From Hydractinia symbiolongicarpus (Eukaryota > Cnidaria > Hydrozoa > Anthoathecata > Hydractiniidae), in NCBI RefSeq assembly GCF_029227915.1, contig NC_079880.1:24922501-24986500 (forward strand): a stretch of DNA of 64,000 nucleotides, given 5' to 3'. The notes under the pieces are model-generated. The model made no database searches. It saw only the letters and a program-made list of their open reading frames with translations, and had not been told where the DNA came from. A program made the position numbers and the translations under genes. Positions 12,104-25,000 of the stretch are shown here, piece by piece; within the stretch, counting starts at the first letter, position 1, and every line of letters begins with the position of its first letter.

Positions 12104-13262
12104 GTAAATGTACATGAAACATGTACACTTACACATTGAAATCATCTAATGTCAAAACACAGCATAGCTAGTCCTGTGACTATATGAACACAGGTAGTGC
12201 TGTTGACTGCAATTTTTAAAAATATTTAATAATATTATTTAATAATGAAAAATTCGTCTTGGTCCACACCAAGACAAAATTTTCATCATCTTTAGATCAG
12301 TCCAATACGACAGTACCATTTTCACCTGCACTTCAGAGAGTAGTTAGGTGCATCGACAAGTGTGGTTTCTAACTGCTTGTGGAGCTCCTTATTTAATATT
12401 TGCAACTGTAATATACTGTCCTGGGACTACCGAAAGTGGCATCATAGTTATTTTTATTTAACTTTAGTGTCATATTACGATCACAAGACATTACACACGG
12501 ACTGAATGTGCTAAACAGTTGCTAATGGGCGTTGTTGTGCAGTTATTTTCGAGTTTGGTCGAGACTATATTGAATTGTGATTTTATCACAAACACTACTG
12601 AATTGCTAAAAATTAGATGAATTTAGCGCCCGATAATAGATAGAAATTTATTTCTGCTATGTTGGGTTAACAGACGCCCAGTCTTCTCTCATATCAAAAA
12701 CACAAAAAACTCTGGGGACGAGGGTGGCTAAATTTGCTAATTTTTTTCCACTTTTTCAGACATAAATGCTCTTGAGGTTGCGCAAAGTCAAAATTTATAC
12801 GTGCTTTCATCTAATTTCTCGCTTCCACAAATTATTTAAGCCAGCTAAACAAAAATTGTAACCAAACACTGCGGAGCAGTAAATCTTACCTGAAAGAAGT
12901 ACAGTCAAAAACGGTAGTTTTCAGTTCAAAAACCTGTGGTACTGGTAGTCAATTGTTCTATTATTGCAGGAAACCTTGAATATTTTTAAGAACATGTGCA
13001 GTGTTTATTTGGTCAGACTGATCAGACCAACCCTGTTTGTCCCTTTTATTAGGACGGGGACCTACAGGTTTAGAAAGAGAAAAAGGGCGGTTGCAACTTC
13101 TTGATTTAAAAACGCCTTTGAAAAACTTCACTGCACTTATGAAGGTGTTCTTTACTTTTTAGTCTTAAGAATATATACCAAACCAATCAGTTTATTACTC
13201 AACTTCATTCCGGAAGTAAAGATCAGTCGCACGGTTAAAAAAGAGGAAAAGAGGACTCATTT
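12104..13262. other. Intergenic DNA with a solo MITE arm
   Basis: No gene is supported. 12686-12728 is a single arm ending CTCTGGGGACGAGGGTGG of the CTCGTCCCCAG hairpin family, evidence of decay or partial deletion. Confidence 0.45.
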
Positions 13263-13370
13263 CAACCTCGTCCCCAAGCCATCTTGTATCTTTTCTAACT
13301 CCGGACGGCGATCGTCTCGCCGTCTGGTGTTATAATAGAAAAGAGACAACAGGCGCTGGGAACGAGGTTG
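13263..13370. mobile_element. Hairpin MITE, CAACCTCG family (108 bp), best-preserved copy
   Basis: Termini CAACCTCGTCCCCA and TGGGAACGAGGTTG are inverted repeats with one mismatch. The pairing continues inward (TTGTATCTTTTCTA against TAGAAAAGAGACAA) to a GC-rich centre, GGACGGCGA-TCG-TCTCGCCGTC, so the whole unit can fold into one hairpin. It is non-coding. Confidence 0.75.
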
Positions 13371-13426
13371 GATGCACTTTGAACAAGACAAGATTTGCAA
13401 ACGTAAACTTTCTTTTACTGTGACAT

Positions 13427-13546
13427 TTTATCATTTCTTAAACATGATAGTTTAGTAGGCGACGTTTCGGAAGATTCTTCATCGGGCTAAGTTGAGGATC
13501 TTCCGAAACGTCGCCTATTAAATTATGATTTTCAAGAAATGATAAA
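13427..13546. repeat. 120-bp palindrome with 49-base arms and hammerhead-like core
   Basis: Arms 13427-13475 and 13498-13546 are imperfect inverted copies around a 22-base loop, with the best-conserved inner part AGGCGACGTTTCGGAAGAT. On the minus strand the loop side reads CCGATGA, then a spacer, then GAAAC followed by GTCGCCTA. This resembles the CUGAUGA...GAAA core of hammerhead ribozymes, with one core substitution. Penelope-like elements are known to carry such motifs. Whether this copy folds or cleaves cannot be told by eye. Confidence 0.6.
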
Positions 13547-13745
13547 CTTTCCACATTAACATGAATACTGAACAGACAAACTGAAATAATATCTTCAATA
13601 ATGCAACTTTACTTGCTTTCTTTTTCTTAGATTAGAATTTCCTTGGGACGAGGACGGATAGTTGGGAACAGATGACGTCAATGCGACTAAAGTTGATCTA
13701 ATATTCCCCAAATGTGGTTCAACCTTTATTATTTGTGAAAAGTAC

Positions 13746-13840
13746 TAACCTCGACCCCAAGGCAATCTGCCAAGTTTTTTTTTAAAAGAGGACGCCGTCA
13801 CGTTATCAAAGAGAACAAAAAAGCTCTGGCATTTAGGTTA
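13746..13840. mobile_element. Decayed CAACCTCG-family hairpin MITE
   Basis: The left end TAACCTCGACCCCAAGGCA and the right end CTCTGGCATTTAGGTTA are degraded inverted copies, and GAGGACGCCGTCA lies internally. It appears to be an older, shorter relative of the 11996 and 13263 copies. Confidence 0.5.
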
Positions 13841-16800
13841 CGAATTATTCTAGAGGCCATACAACTAGTTTCACCGAACACAACGTTTCAAGTTTCTCTC
13901 CTTACAACCTTGGATTTCGATAATTAAGGAATAAATTCATATTCACGCTCATGTTTATCGTATGAAGCTTAGCATAGGCTTTAGAAGGAATTTTTCGGGA
14001 ACGATCTCTGTCTTCACCCTTTTTTCTTTTATACCTGACTTCAGGCCAAGACCATGAATGTTGCCACCACCACCATCACACCCTCCTCATCAAACGAGTC
14101 GCAGCCCCTGTTCCCTGGCAGACTCCCGTTCCCATGTGACACATATCTAATTTGTTTATGAGGAGCGATACAAAGTAGCTTATTATTCTTAAACAAACTG
14201 TGTGTGTTTTAATTATCTGCGACTTTATAACGTTGCTTTCCATGTTCATATAGCGAAGTGGACATAAAATTCAAAACAAATGTGTTTGTGCCCGAAGAGA
14301 GCAATTCATTGGGAATGTCACGATTCAAGGCGTTTTCGCAATGGGTACTTGTGAAAATACCCCTTTTTAGCCTTGCCCAAACTTTAGTTTTTATGCATAC
14401 AGATCTATTAATCTCTAACTTCTTTCGCTAAATATAAAGCATATCTGTCACATCCAGGCTGTTGATATTGCAATCACCTAGGTGTGTAAAAACTAGCTGC
14501 TGGGGAGCCCAGCTAAATCAAAATTACAGAACAGAGCTTTGTAACAACTTCTTTAAACTTTCTCCACCTGTCCATGATGTACCACTTATAACTTCCCAAT
14601 GCTCTAGCTACACCAGAAGAATATAATATAATAGCTCTTTCATCCATGAAGATGTATGTGGTGGGGGAAAAAGGGGGTCTATACGGTCACCGTCTTTGGT
14701 TGGGTAAGAAAAGGTATCCAGTTATAGCCAGATGCGGAACTGCTAAAATAAGTTTTAACTTAATTCTAGGGTAAAAAGTTGGTTATACAACCAAATATTA
14801 TTTTTGGTTACTTATTTTTTTCCACAACTAAGCCAATCATTAGCCAGTGAAAAGTAATGATTTACCTTATATCCGAATTTGAACAAACCAATATCATGTG
14901 AACAATTGTCCACAAGAATAAATGGTTGCCAGGGGTTCATACAGGTTAATTTAGACATCGGTTTACCGATTTCGGTGACATCCAATTCTGGTGCACAAAA
15001 TAAAATAGAGAGGTGAAAACTGCATTACGTATGGTTGGGGAAAAAATGTGGTGGTAACCGTTCTAGATCTTGTATGATGCATACAAATTTACAAATTGAG
15101 TTTATTGCTTCCTAAAAAGGTCAAAAGAGAATTTCAGTGGTTACTGTTGTCCAAAATACTTTTGTGGATTAGCCCCTGACTGTAGTTTGAATAAAGTTTG
15201 AAATGCAGCATATATGAGAGAAGCCACTGCACACATGGTTTCTGATTTTTTCAGCCCCCTTTTACACAATCCTTATTTTTACAAGCATATATAGTTCTGT
15301 AACGTTTTTGAAAGTGTTTGTTTTAAAATATTTCGCATCAATTCACGTTGTTCTCTGAAGTACATGCCAAACTTCAACAATACAGTAACCTATTTTTACA
15401 TCACTTGGCTTGTATTGGAAATATATATCTCCAAATCATTTATATTTCCGGTTGCAAACATTGCTGGAACTTGTGTTGTTTTCAAAGTTTTTTTTATTTT
15501 TCCCTTTTTTTATTTTCCTTCAAAACACAAACATACCAGCGCTTCAAATAACGTTTTCAAACATGACGATTGCAAGATTATAATTTTAAAAATTCAAAAA
15601 CATAATGATCATGCACCCCAGGAAGATTAATCAATTTTGTTCATTGTGAAGATATTAACCAACAAAAGCCTATTCAACGCCAACCTGTACATTGTATAGC
15701 TAATCCACTAACTCCTGACCAAGAGAAAGAATTACGTAGACTAAGATAGCATAAACAATATGTTTGAAAAGTTAAAATTTACTTTTTTACTGAGAAATAA
15801 GAGGGAAATTTAAAATGTGCAAACATGATACGCAATATTAGACATACTATATATATTTTCCTTGTATCCTGCTGTGTGATTTATTTGTGCAATATTATTT
15901 AAAAATTTTATACGCAATTTATGGAAGAATTAGATTTTTGAGGGGTGATGGTTAAAAGGATTAAAAATCGATTGATAAAAATAATCACTTAAATAAGAAT
16001 GTTCTGTCCTGTTTACCAACAGACTGGGGAAAGCATTTCAAATCAGGATGGCCTGAACAGAACAACATCATTGTTTTGTAACTCATGTCAAAATTATGGA
16101 ATCATTTCCATATTTTTGACATGAGTTTCTGAAAAACTTTATTTTTTATATCGGAGCACCAATTTGTTATCAAAAAGAGAACAAGGAATCTTTTAACCTC
16201 AAGTTGCTTAGTATAGCTAAACATATGTCATATGTTGTGTCTGAGACTTTTGCCACAGTCAAACTAGAATGTGACAAAAAAAATTTAACAGCTATTCGTA
16301 TTATTTATTTTTTTACGTTTTCTTACTCCTTTAAAACCTTTTTTTTATGCACTTTAATGCTTTAAAGTTTAAAGACCTTCTTATCTCTATAGTAATAGCC
16401 GGAAAAATAGCGCAACCTGCATTTTTCGGCTAGACGCTGCCTAATTTCGGAATAATTTCGCAATCGGGCCAGAACCAGATAAAGTAACAACATGCTATGG
16501 AGGCCATCTCAGTTTGGAAGTGATGGTGTCAAGTTTGCAGATCTATTTGACCTTTTTATCTTTTCTAAGCTTTTTAATTTAGTAGTATTTGTTTTCTTTC
16601 TGTTTTCTCATGTTAAGGCAAGGTATATATTTTTACGTTTTTTTTACCCACATACAGATTTTGGCAAAAAACGTAGATTTTTACCCATCTTGGCTAGCTG
16701 GCTAGCTATGTAGTAGTATTTCGTGTGAGATAACTGTATATTTTCATTAAATAAATACCTATGGGGAGACTATTAGATAGTATAAATACTAATGTAGGTG

Positions 16801-19037
16801 ATGGCCACCTATATAAGATCAAATGATTGCAATAAGCAGTATGACACCACAAAAAAATTTTTTTTAGTAAAGTCTTTTTTATGCAGTGGAGAGATTAGTG
16901 TCATAGCAATCCAGAAGATAAGTTTTGCAGATTTTTTTTAGTTGTTTTAGAGTGAGAGAGGCTAGGTCGTATTGGTGAAAGTGTTGTTGGGTATTGTTCC
17001 AATTAATAATAGATTGGTAATGTATAGATTTGAGACCAAATGAGGTAGTCCTAAGGTCTAGCTAAAAGTTTAATGGATTTACTTCTTGTTGAATGATTAG
17101 ATGAATGCCAGACTAATTTAAAAATATCACAAATATTACCTGGAGAATGCAGATTTATAATATTTAAAGTTAAAATAATGTTGAGAAATTTTATAAGATC
17201 TGATAGAGTAAGAATATTAAGATTAAGAAAAATAATAATTAATAATTTTCCACCTATGTTCAGATTTCTTGTAAATATTGTCTTATGCAAGATGCATGTA
17301 ATATTATTTAGGCATACAGACAAAATATGTTTTGTTTTTATTCTTAACATGTGGCTTTAATATTTAAAAATATAGCAGCCAATGGGATTAAGTATTTAAA
17401 TTGTATGAAGTAAATTGGGTCTGTTAACCACAAACATGTCCAGAAATTTAATAACTGCATAACAATATTTTACTGATTCTTTCCTGTGATGAAGATTTAT
17501 GATGTCCCTCTCATAGTAGTGTCACCTATAAGTTCATACTATAACACATAAAAAGGACAGTGACAAAAATGTTGTGGAGTGATTTCCAATGCTATGTATT
17601 TGCTATTGGAGAAATTTTTAAAATTGGAAGCATTGACCAAGAACTGTCAAAGTTAAAAAGTGCATTTTTTTACCAAAAATCCATGTTGTGTATTTTTTAA
17701 TTATTAGTAGGGGGTTTGTAATTGCGGTGAAGAAATAATAGCATTCTGGAAAAGCCTATCTGAGAAGTTGTTAAATCAAATAATAAAGGATAGTAAAGCA
17801 ACATCGAAACAAAGTTTCAGTTCTGTCATAAGTTCTTCTTGAAAGTATGTATGCTTTAATGTTGATGTGGTCAGGAAAAAATTTAGAAATTGTTAAAATG
17901 ATTGTTTTTCTACATTTCAAAATGTTTATATACAGCTACATAAGCTATAAGGTGCTTTACACAAAGCATGGTTGAAAGTTACTCTGTGAAGACTGTTAAA
18001 CAGAAGAATAATTTGTTTTGGAAAAACCTGTGTTTTTAAACACAAACTTATGAAAGTTACTGATATTTTCAACTCATTATAACTGTAAAGTTTTTGTTCT
18101 TACTTTTCAATGTTCATCTTCACAGTACATGTTTTTTTGGCTGAAGTGTGAACTTTTTAGTGATAAACTTTGTATGAAGTACATAGAGAATACATTTGCA
18201 TAAATAATTATATACACATTTTAAAAAAACTAGAATAGATAAAAACCATAATATCTTTGTATAAAAAACATTACAATTTTCATTTTAAAATGATGTTTCG
18301 TTGCATGTCAAAGATTATGTTAATACAGGGTTTCATTATGATAAATGTACTTATGAAGTTATGAGGAAGTATATATAATGTGCATTAGAAAATGTTTTGC
18401 CTGTATTTATTAACTTTTTAAAGGTATCTGGATTTACCCTTTTGTATCTTGATAACTTTGGTGTTTCTCGACACATTTCTGTGCATAAAATTATATTTGT
18501 ATTCGCTTTTACAGGGTTGATCACCTTCATTTACAAGTTTTTCTTTACAGTGTTTATGTTTTCCTAGGTTCTCTAGTCACGTGTTTATGTTTTTGTGCGA
18601 GACATTTTTGACTTGCTGTTCTTGAGACAGCATTATAGCTTAATTTTTAACGATTCATATAAGCTCAGTGCAATGTTTATATGAGAGCTTGGTGTCTCAT
18701 GAATTTATGTTATGAAACTTGATCTTGTATGTGTGTATAGCTAATATTTTTCTAGTAAATTTTATACAGACCTAAAATACTTTAGCACAGTGTACTGACT
18801 ATGTAGTATATTTATTTTTACACAATTCGATAATACGTTTTTTCATGTTAAATACAGAACGTTTTTTAATGTAATGGTGTATAATTATTCCTTTATTTTT
18901 TAAACTTGCTAAAAAATTACAGTTCTATATCTTTAGGTTGAAGTAGACATAAAAATATATGCACGAAATATTATTTGTGTTTTTGAAATGACATTACCAG
19001 TCTCCTTGTAAGGGACAGTAAACACATATCTGCAAGT
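13841..19037. other. AT-rich region upstream of the ASAP gene
   Basis: No supported gene; short frames only. A 21-bp-arm hairpin lies at 16080-16127. The last 1-2 kb before 19038 presumably hold the promoter and 5' UTR of the ASAP gene, but no element can be defined from sequence alone. Confidence 0.5.
16080..16127. repeat. Short hairpin, 21-bp arms, 6-base loop
   Basis: AACTCATGTCAAAATTATGGA and its inverted copy (20 of 21 positions match) flank ATCATT. The size is compatible with a mini-MITE core or a small-RNA hairpin. Nothing else supports either reading. Confidence 0.6.
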
Positions 19038-22000
19038 ATGTCTGTTCCCCAGTTTATCGATGATTGTAAAAGAGATCTTGGAGGTCTTGGTAATATCTTT
19101 CCACGCCATATTGCTCAGTACAAACAAATGGTGTGTAGCATGGACGAGGTAATTTTGTGATTTGTTAAGTAATTTGTGGTTGTTGAATATAAACAGAATG
19201 TCTGCCCAACCTTGAAAGCAGACACCTTAGAAATGTTTGTATCATTCTCTATATCACTAAAATGTTATTAATTTGATGTTTGGCGTCTTAACAATTTTTG
19301 TTAATGGATATGTGCATATAAAGTTGTTTTCAAAATAAATAAAACTTTGAGGTTATAAGAAAGTTTCCCCAGGGTTCATATCATGCCTTTACAGGCTATA
19401 GCAATTCAATTCCATGTTGACGCTCTCTTTTTGAATCATCTTTACTTCTTTACCAACTTTCTGCCCACCTATCTTTTAGAACAAGAAATACTATATCTAA
19501 CAGCATTTCGATTGATTTCCATAAAGGTTTTTACAATCATTTTGTTTTCAGGCACTGGAACTTGACAAGACATCGGCTCACAAATTTAAGAAGTCTGTAA
19601 AGGGTCTATACAATGCACAGCTTGGTAGGAATTTAATTTTGCTGTTTATAAGATATTTTGTTAGCAACACAAGTGCAGGCTTTAAAAATTTACATTTGTA
19701 AGTAACATTTTGTAAATTGAAATGAAACGTGATTTTACCTAAATAATGTTGCCTTTCAAATACGTTTGACCCTTAACTGTTGCGCGTGTTAAATAAGTTT
19801 GGTACAAATAATTGTATTGCAGCTTCATTCAGATTCTTGACCGAGTGATTTGATTACATTAAAAACCTATGCAAAATGTACAAAGTACACATTTTTGTGA
19901 ACTTTTCTACATGCTAACAACTAGTTCACGATATCCATACCCAATATAGTTCTACTATGAATATGCTTAATTCTTTTTATTGCTTATCATTTTAACTGGA
20001 AAAATATGTATCTGCATTTTTTTGTGTTCTAATGTTTTAGTTACTGTTTTTTATTAACAGTCATTTTTTGAAGGTGCCTGCAAATGGTAGTTAAGAAGTA
20101 AATGTTTAATTTGTCTAAACTCTTTCTTGTTTAAACTGATACTAATTTTCATCTTTTTTTTTTCAAAAGGTTATATAACCAATGAAGTTAGTTATGCAGA
20201 AATTATGGAGAAAATGGGTTCAGTTGCGTTGTCAAGAGAAGCAGAGACAGGAATTGGTGAGAAGCATACAGTCTGTTGTCTGTTTTGTTTGTTTTTAAAG
20301 ATAATATTGAGCACAGTTATATGGGTATGCTTGCTTCTACATTATATGTGTCTTTTTGTCTGTCTTTCTGTGGTGAGCAAAAATAGTAGTGGCCACTAGC
20401 AACGAGCGAAATTCAGTAGATTACACCATTAGTGTTATAAATTGTGCCTACAATGTGAAAAAGAAATTGAACATGTGAACTGGACTTAAAAATAGTACCT
20501 GTGTGTGTGGTGTCTAACAAGTTTTTTTGCAATAGGTACAGCTTTCTTGAAGTTATCTGTGATTACAAAGGTATGTATTTTTTATGATTCAATATAAGTA
20601 GTAGAAGTGTTAGTAAACTCATTCAGTGGAATTAGATTCTTAATTTTCTAATATATTCACATACAGAAAGTTTAAGCAGGTATTACTGGCATAATTTTAA
20701 ACCATTCACCTTGAACAATAATTTTGTTAGTCAGACACAAAATTAAAAGACTTAATGCTTCTGGTGTGAGCATAGCCTAAGAGGTTGCAAAAATCTTTTT
20801 GTGGTCTTCTTACCTTTAAATAAAAGCAGCAAGTTACATGACATAATGTTAAACAGTAATTGAAAGACATCATCTTTGACTTAACACTTTGGTTTTCTTA
20901 TTAAAATATGAAATATATATGGATTGTTAATATAGATTTTGCTCTGTTCAGTTTTATGTTTCTTCCATGTTTAATGAATTTTACTTGTTATGTAGTAACT
21001 TTGTTCTTTCTAATTAAAATTTAACATTAATTCATTTTTTACAGGAATTTGCAAATCACAGAAAAACCATGGTAAGTTTATGAATAACAAATTGTACGTT
21101 AGTGTATGTTATCAAAGATTTTTATAAAGCAACATGTTTCCCAATTAATATACAGAAGTAATGTATTTTTTTTTTTGGAGTCAGGAGTGTTCCTGGACCC
21201 AGGTTATGAAGGGGAAGTTAATGTTGATGTTAGGCCTCCCTATGTTGGGAACCCTGTTGTGAATTACGTCATGAAAAAGATGACATTGTTTGCTTGTATG
21301 AGCAGTTAACTATTATCATTCTACAAAGTTACTTAAAAACACCGAGTTGAATTGCAATTTTAAAATGCCATCATAGAAGAATAAGTTATAAAAGCAGTTA
21401 TATCACTTTAAAATTAATGAATGTTAGTGCACCAGTTAATCATAAGAATGTGGAACTTGAATTGCAAATTTTGTTTTTGTTCCTGGCTGAGATATCCAGC
21501 AGGGCTTTGGTACTGAAATGCTGGTATGTGCACCCAACCTCAGACCCTTAAATTAATTGTAATTAGAACTGTATTATCTACTGCTTTAAACAGTCAGATG
21601 ATGGATATGCTTTATTTTATTAATATTTTATTATTAATATTTATAACTATTTTTGTAAACAATGAAGTAGAAGCTGAAAAAATAAATACCTGAAAATTAG
21701 CAAGGACAGAAAACGAAATATATTCAGTAAAAAACTACCACTGAGACATAGCTATAAACTGATGCATATTTAGAGGCATGTTAGTTGAATTTGAGTTCAT
21801 GAACTACAAATGCAGGCTTTTTCAGGAGAGACATGCAGTATCACCAACAGGCACACGCAAATTGATTAAGGTTTAAGGACATGTAAAATAGCAAATAATT
21901 TAAAAGGTTGACCACCTGATAGCAGCACGCCTCAAAGCACAATGTAAAACATATGGTGCTTTTTGTTCACTCTGGCTAAAATTTGAAAGATCCTGCAAAT

Positions 22001-25000
22001 GTATCTAATTTTTGTATATATATAAATATACATGGTTGATATGTTTCTCTTTTTTATATGTTAGTGTGAAAATCTGAATAACATGGTTTTGTTTCCATTG
22101 AATTCGTTATTGAAAGGCGATATGAACAAGATTGGAGTAAGTTGTACTTTTTGTTTTTACTAGTATTGTACTAATTATCAAGAGAGGAATTGAGAAGAAC
22201 TTTGGCCTATGTTTATTGTAGAAATTTTGTTATGTAAAAGTTCAGAAGTGGGCTTGAAAGAATTTCAATAGAACTGTCAGAAGAGAAGGTTAACTTAGTT
22301 GAGAAAACTCTTGAAGTTAGCCATTTGTTTCGCATATTTTTAATGGTAATTTGATAAATGGATACTTCGAAATGGATGTAAGTTGAAGATTGCTAGGTGT
22401 AGTTTATTATTGTGTTTTCTATCTACAAGATTTTTTTATCTGTTACTTCAGGATATGCGGAAACCTGTAGAAGAAGCATGGAAAGAGTATAAGTCAAAAG
22501 GGTGAGATTAGTTTCATTGATAAAGGTGTTTTTCCTAATGATTAAAAAAGTATGGAGTATGGAAATGTATGGAGAATGTAAATTGTAGCAGTACAACTAT
22601 TTTGAAAAGAATATTCATGTGTAATTTTTATTGCTTATGTGATTGTCAGGTAACATTAGAAATTATCAGTGTTTGTTTTTTCTTAGAATCAAGAAGGATG
22701 CAAGAAAGAAGACATCTGAAATTGTATTATATCGCATTGATCCACCTGAGGTCAGAGCATTTTGTGAGAGGCATGCGATCGCACACGCAGGCCCCCACTT
22801 ACGTACAGATTTGTTTAGTCGTGTGATTAATCGAACGTGAAAGTCAAGGTTTTCTTTTCTCTGCGAAAGCTTTTTTTTAGCAAAATTACGAGAAAAGCGA
22901 AATGTGACGTCAGATAAATGATTTAAGAAGGTTTTGCAACATATTGTTGACTTATTAAATTTTTTTTGGAAGAGTTTTTGAAGAGTGGATGCACTAATTA
23001 TTAAAATTGTTAAAAAAATATGGAAATATTTATGTTCTATTTATTAGAGTTTTTATGATTTTATTTACGAACATTCAAGCTTCACACCTTTGCCCGATGA
23101 TTGTGCGTCTCATATTAGGGTTTTATAAAAATGAAATACAATATTTTAGTGTTTTACAACTGTCTTTAATTTTATCTGGAGTCACGTTAACTTTTAACAA
23201 AAATTGGATATGTAATTGGGAATTTCTCATACAAATCTTTTGGGTTATAAGTCCAACTTCTAAAATACCTTGGGATCCCTTTAAGATTGCATGGGCACTA
23301 GACACGCAGAATTATTAAGGTGTGTGATTCACTGCACACCTGCCTAAAATCTCATGAAATGGCCTGTAAGGTATTTTTAGGTTTTGTCATAAGTTTTTTT
23401 ACTTGTTTGAAAACTTAATTTTTGTACTAAATTTTTTTTTAAGTAGTGTATTAATTATACTTTTAGAACGTTGATGAATCAGAACGGGAAAGGCGCATGT
23501 TTATGTTCAATGCTTGTGAGGTAACATATACCCGATATGGTATTCATGGACATTAGGGACTTGGTATTAACCAAGGGTGAATTAAAGATCATAATTTATT
23601 ACTTTCCTTAAAATGGAATTGAAATCTCATAATACTGATCAGCAGCCTCTAGGTAGAACATTCACATCCAATGTGGAAGTTTGGATTGAAATCTCTGTCT
23701 AGAATTCAGCTTGAGATTAGCATTATTAGTATCTTAGCCATTTCTTGTTAAGTGATTGCTGTGCTAGCATAGCTTTCATAGCTCAAATGGGAACATTAAA
23801 TGCACTCCCTTTACAGTACCACTAGGAATTGAAAAGGCTATCCTGGAAAAATAATTGAAAATAATAATAACAATAATTGTGATGATGATGATGATGACGA
23901 TGATGATAAATAATAATTAATAGCTAACATGGGCATTAATAAATTGTTAAAGGTATTATGTTGTTGCAAAAGTTATAGTTGTTTTGTAGTATCTAATGAA
24001 AGCAAATGATGTAAAAGTTAAAAAGGGTGTGGAATTGGTCCAGCATCTAATTGAATATTATCATGCTCAACTAAGGTAAGAAGATTTTCTCAGTCTTTCA
24101 TCAATCAAATTTTTAATTTAAAAAACTTGCCAAGGTGATATGGTTTTTGCTTGTCTGCTTTATAAGACAGTGGCTTCATGTCAACAATTGCAAGAAAAAT
24201 AATGACTGTTCTGATAATAACCCACGATTTGTTTCAAGAAATTTTAAATTAACCAAATGTAGTGATTTGACTCAGGGTATTAATATAAACTAACCGTTTA
24301 TCCTATATATATATATATATAAATCCGCAGATCTAATGTACATATTTCCTGCACTGTTATTTCATACACCCTGAGCATAAATTCTAATTTGGCAGCCTAT
24401 AGAGAAAATACTTTTTTGTAAGTTCATGATTGGGCAGATGTAACAGAATAGAATTAAGAAGTTTTAGCATAATGCGATTTAAATTTCTTTAAATTTACGA
24501 AAAAGAATTTCTGCGATATTTTAAGTCAGTAAGTAAAAGTTTATTGCACAAATCATAATAATTTGTATTCTGCAACATTTATGTTGTAGTCATCATATTA
24601 GCAAACTTTTTTGTATCTCATTTAATTTAATATCAGTCTCTAAGACACTGGACTATATGTTAAAGAATTGCGAATTCTTTGTATTGTCAATCTGGCAGGC
24701 CCACTTTTCTGGTACTATAGGTAAGCTGAAATCAAGAGTGTGTTCCTTTTTCGCAGATACTTTAACAGAGGGATGCAATTGCTTGAAAGTATGAGAAGTT
24801 ATTTTGATGGGCTTGCAGGCGAGCTTCAACAAGTAAGTGAATATAGTTGTCCTTATGCTCTATGCTGTATTTTTGTTTTACTATAGCAAAAATATTTTTT
24901 CCTTTTTTTTTCCTTTTTAATATTAATATTGATGGGGATTGATCATTTCAATTATCGAGTCATCAGCTTGCGTTAATTATGTCCCTGCCCTTTGTACACA

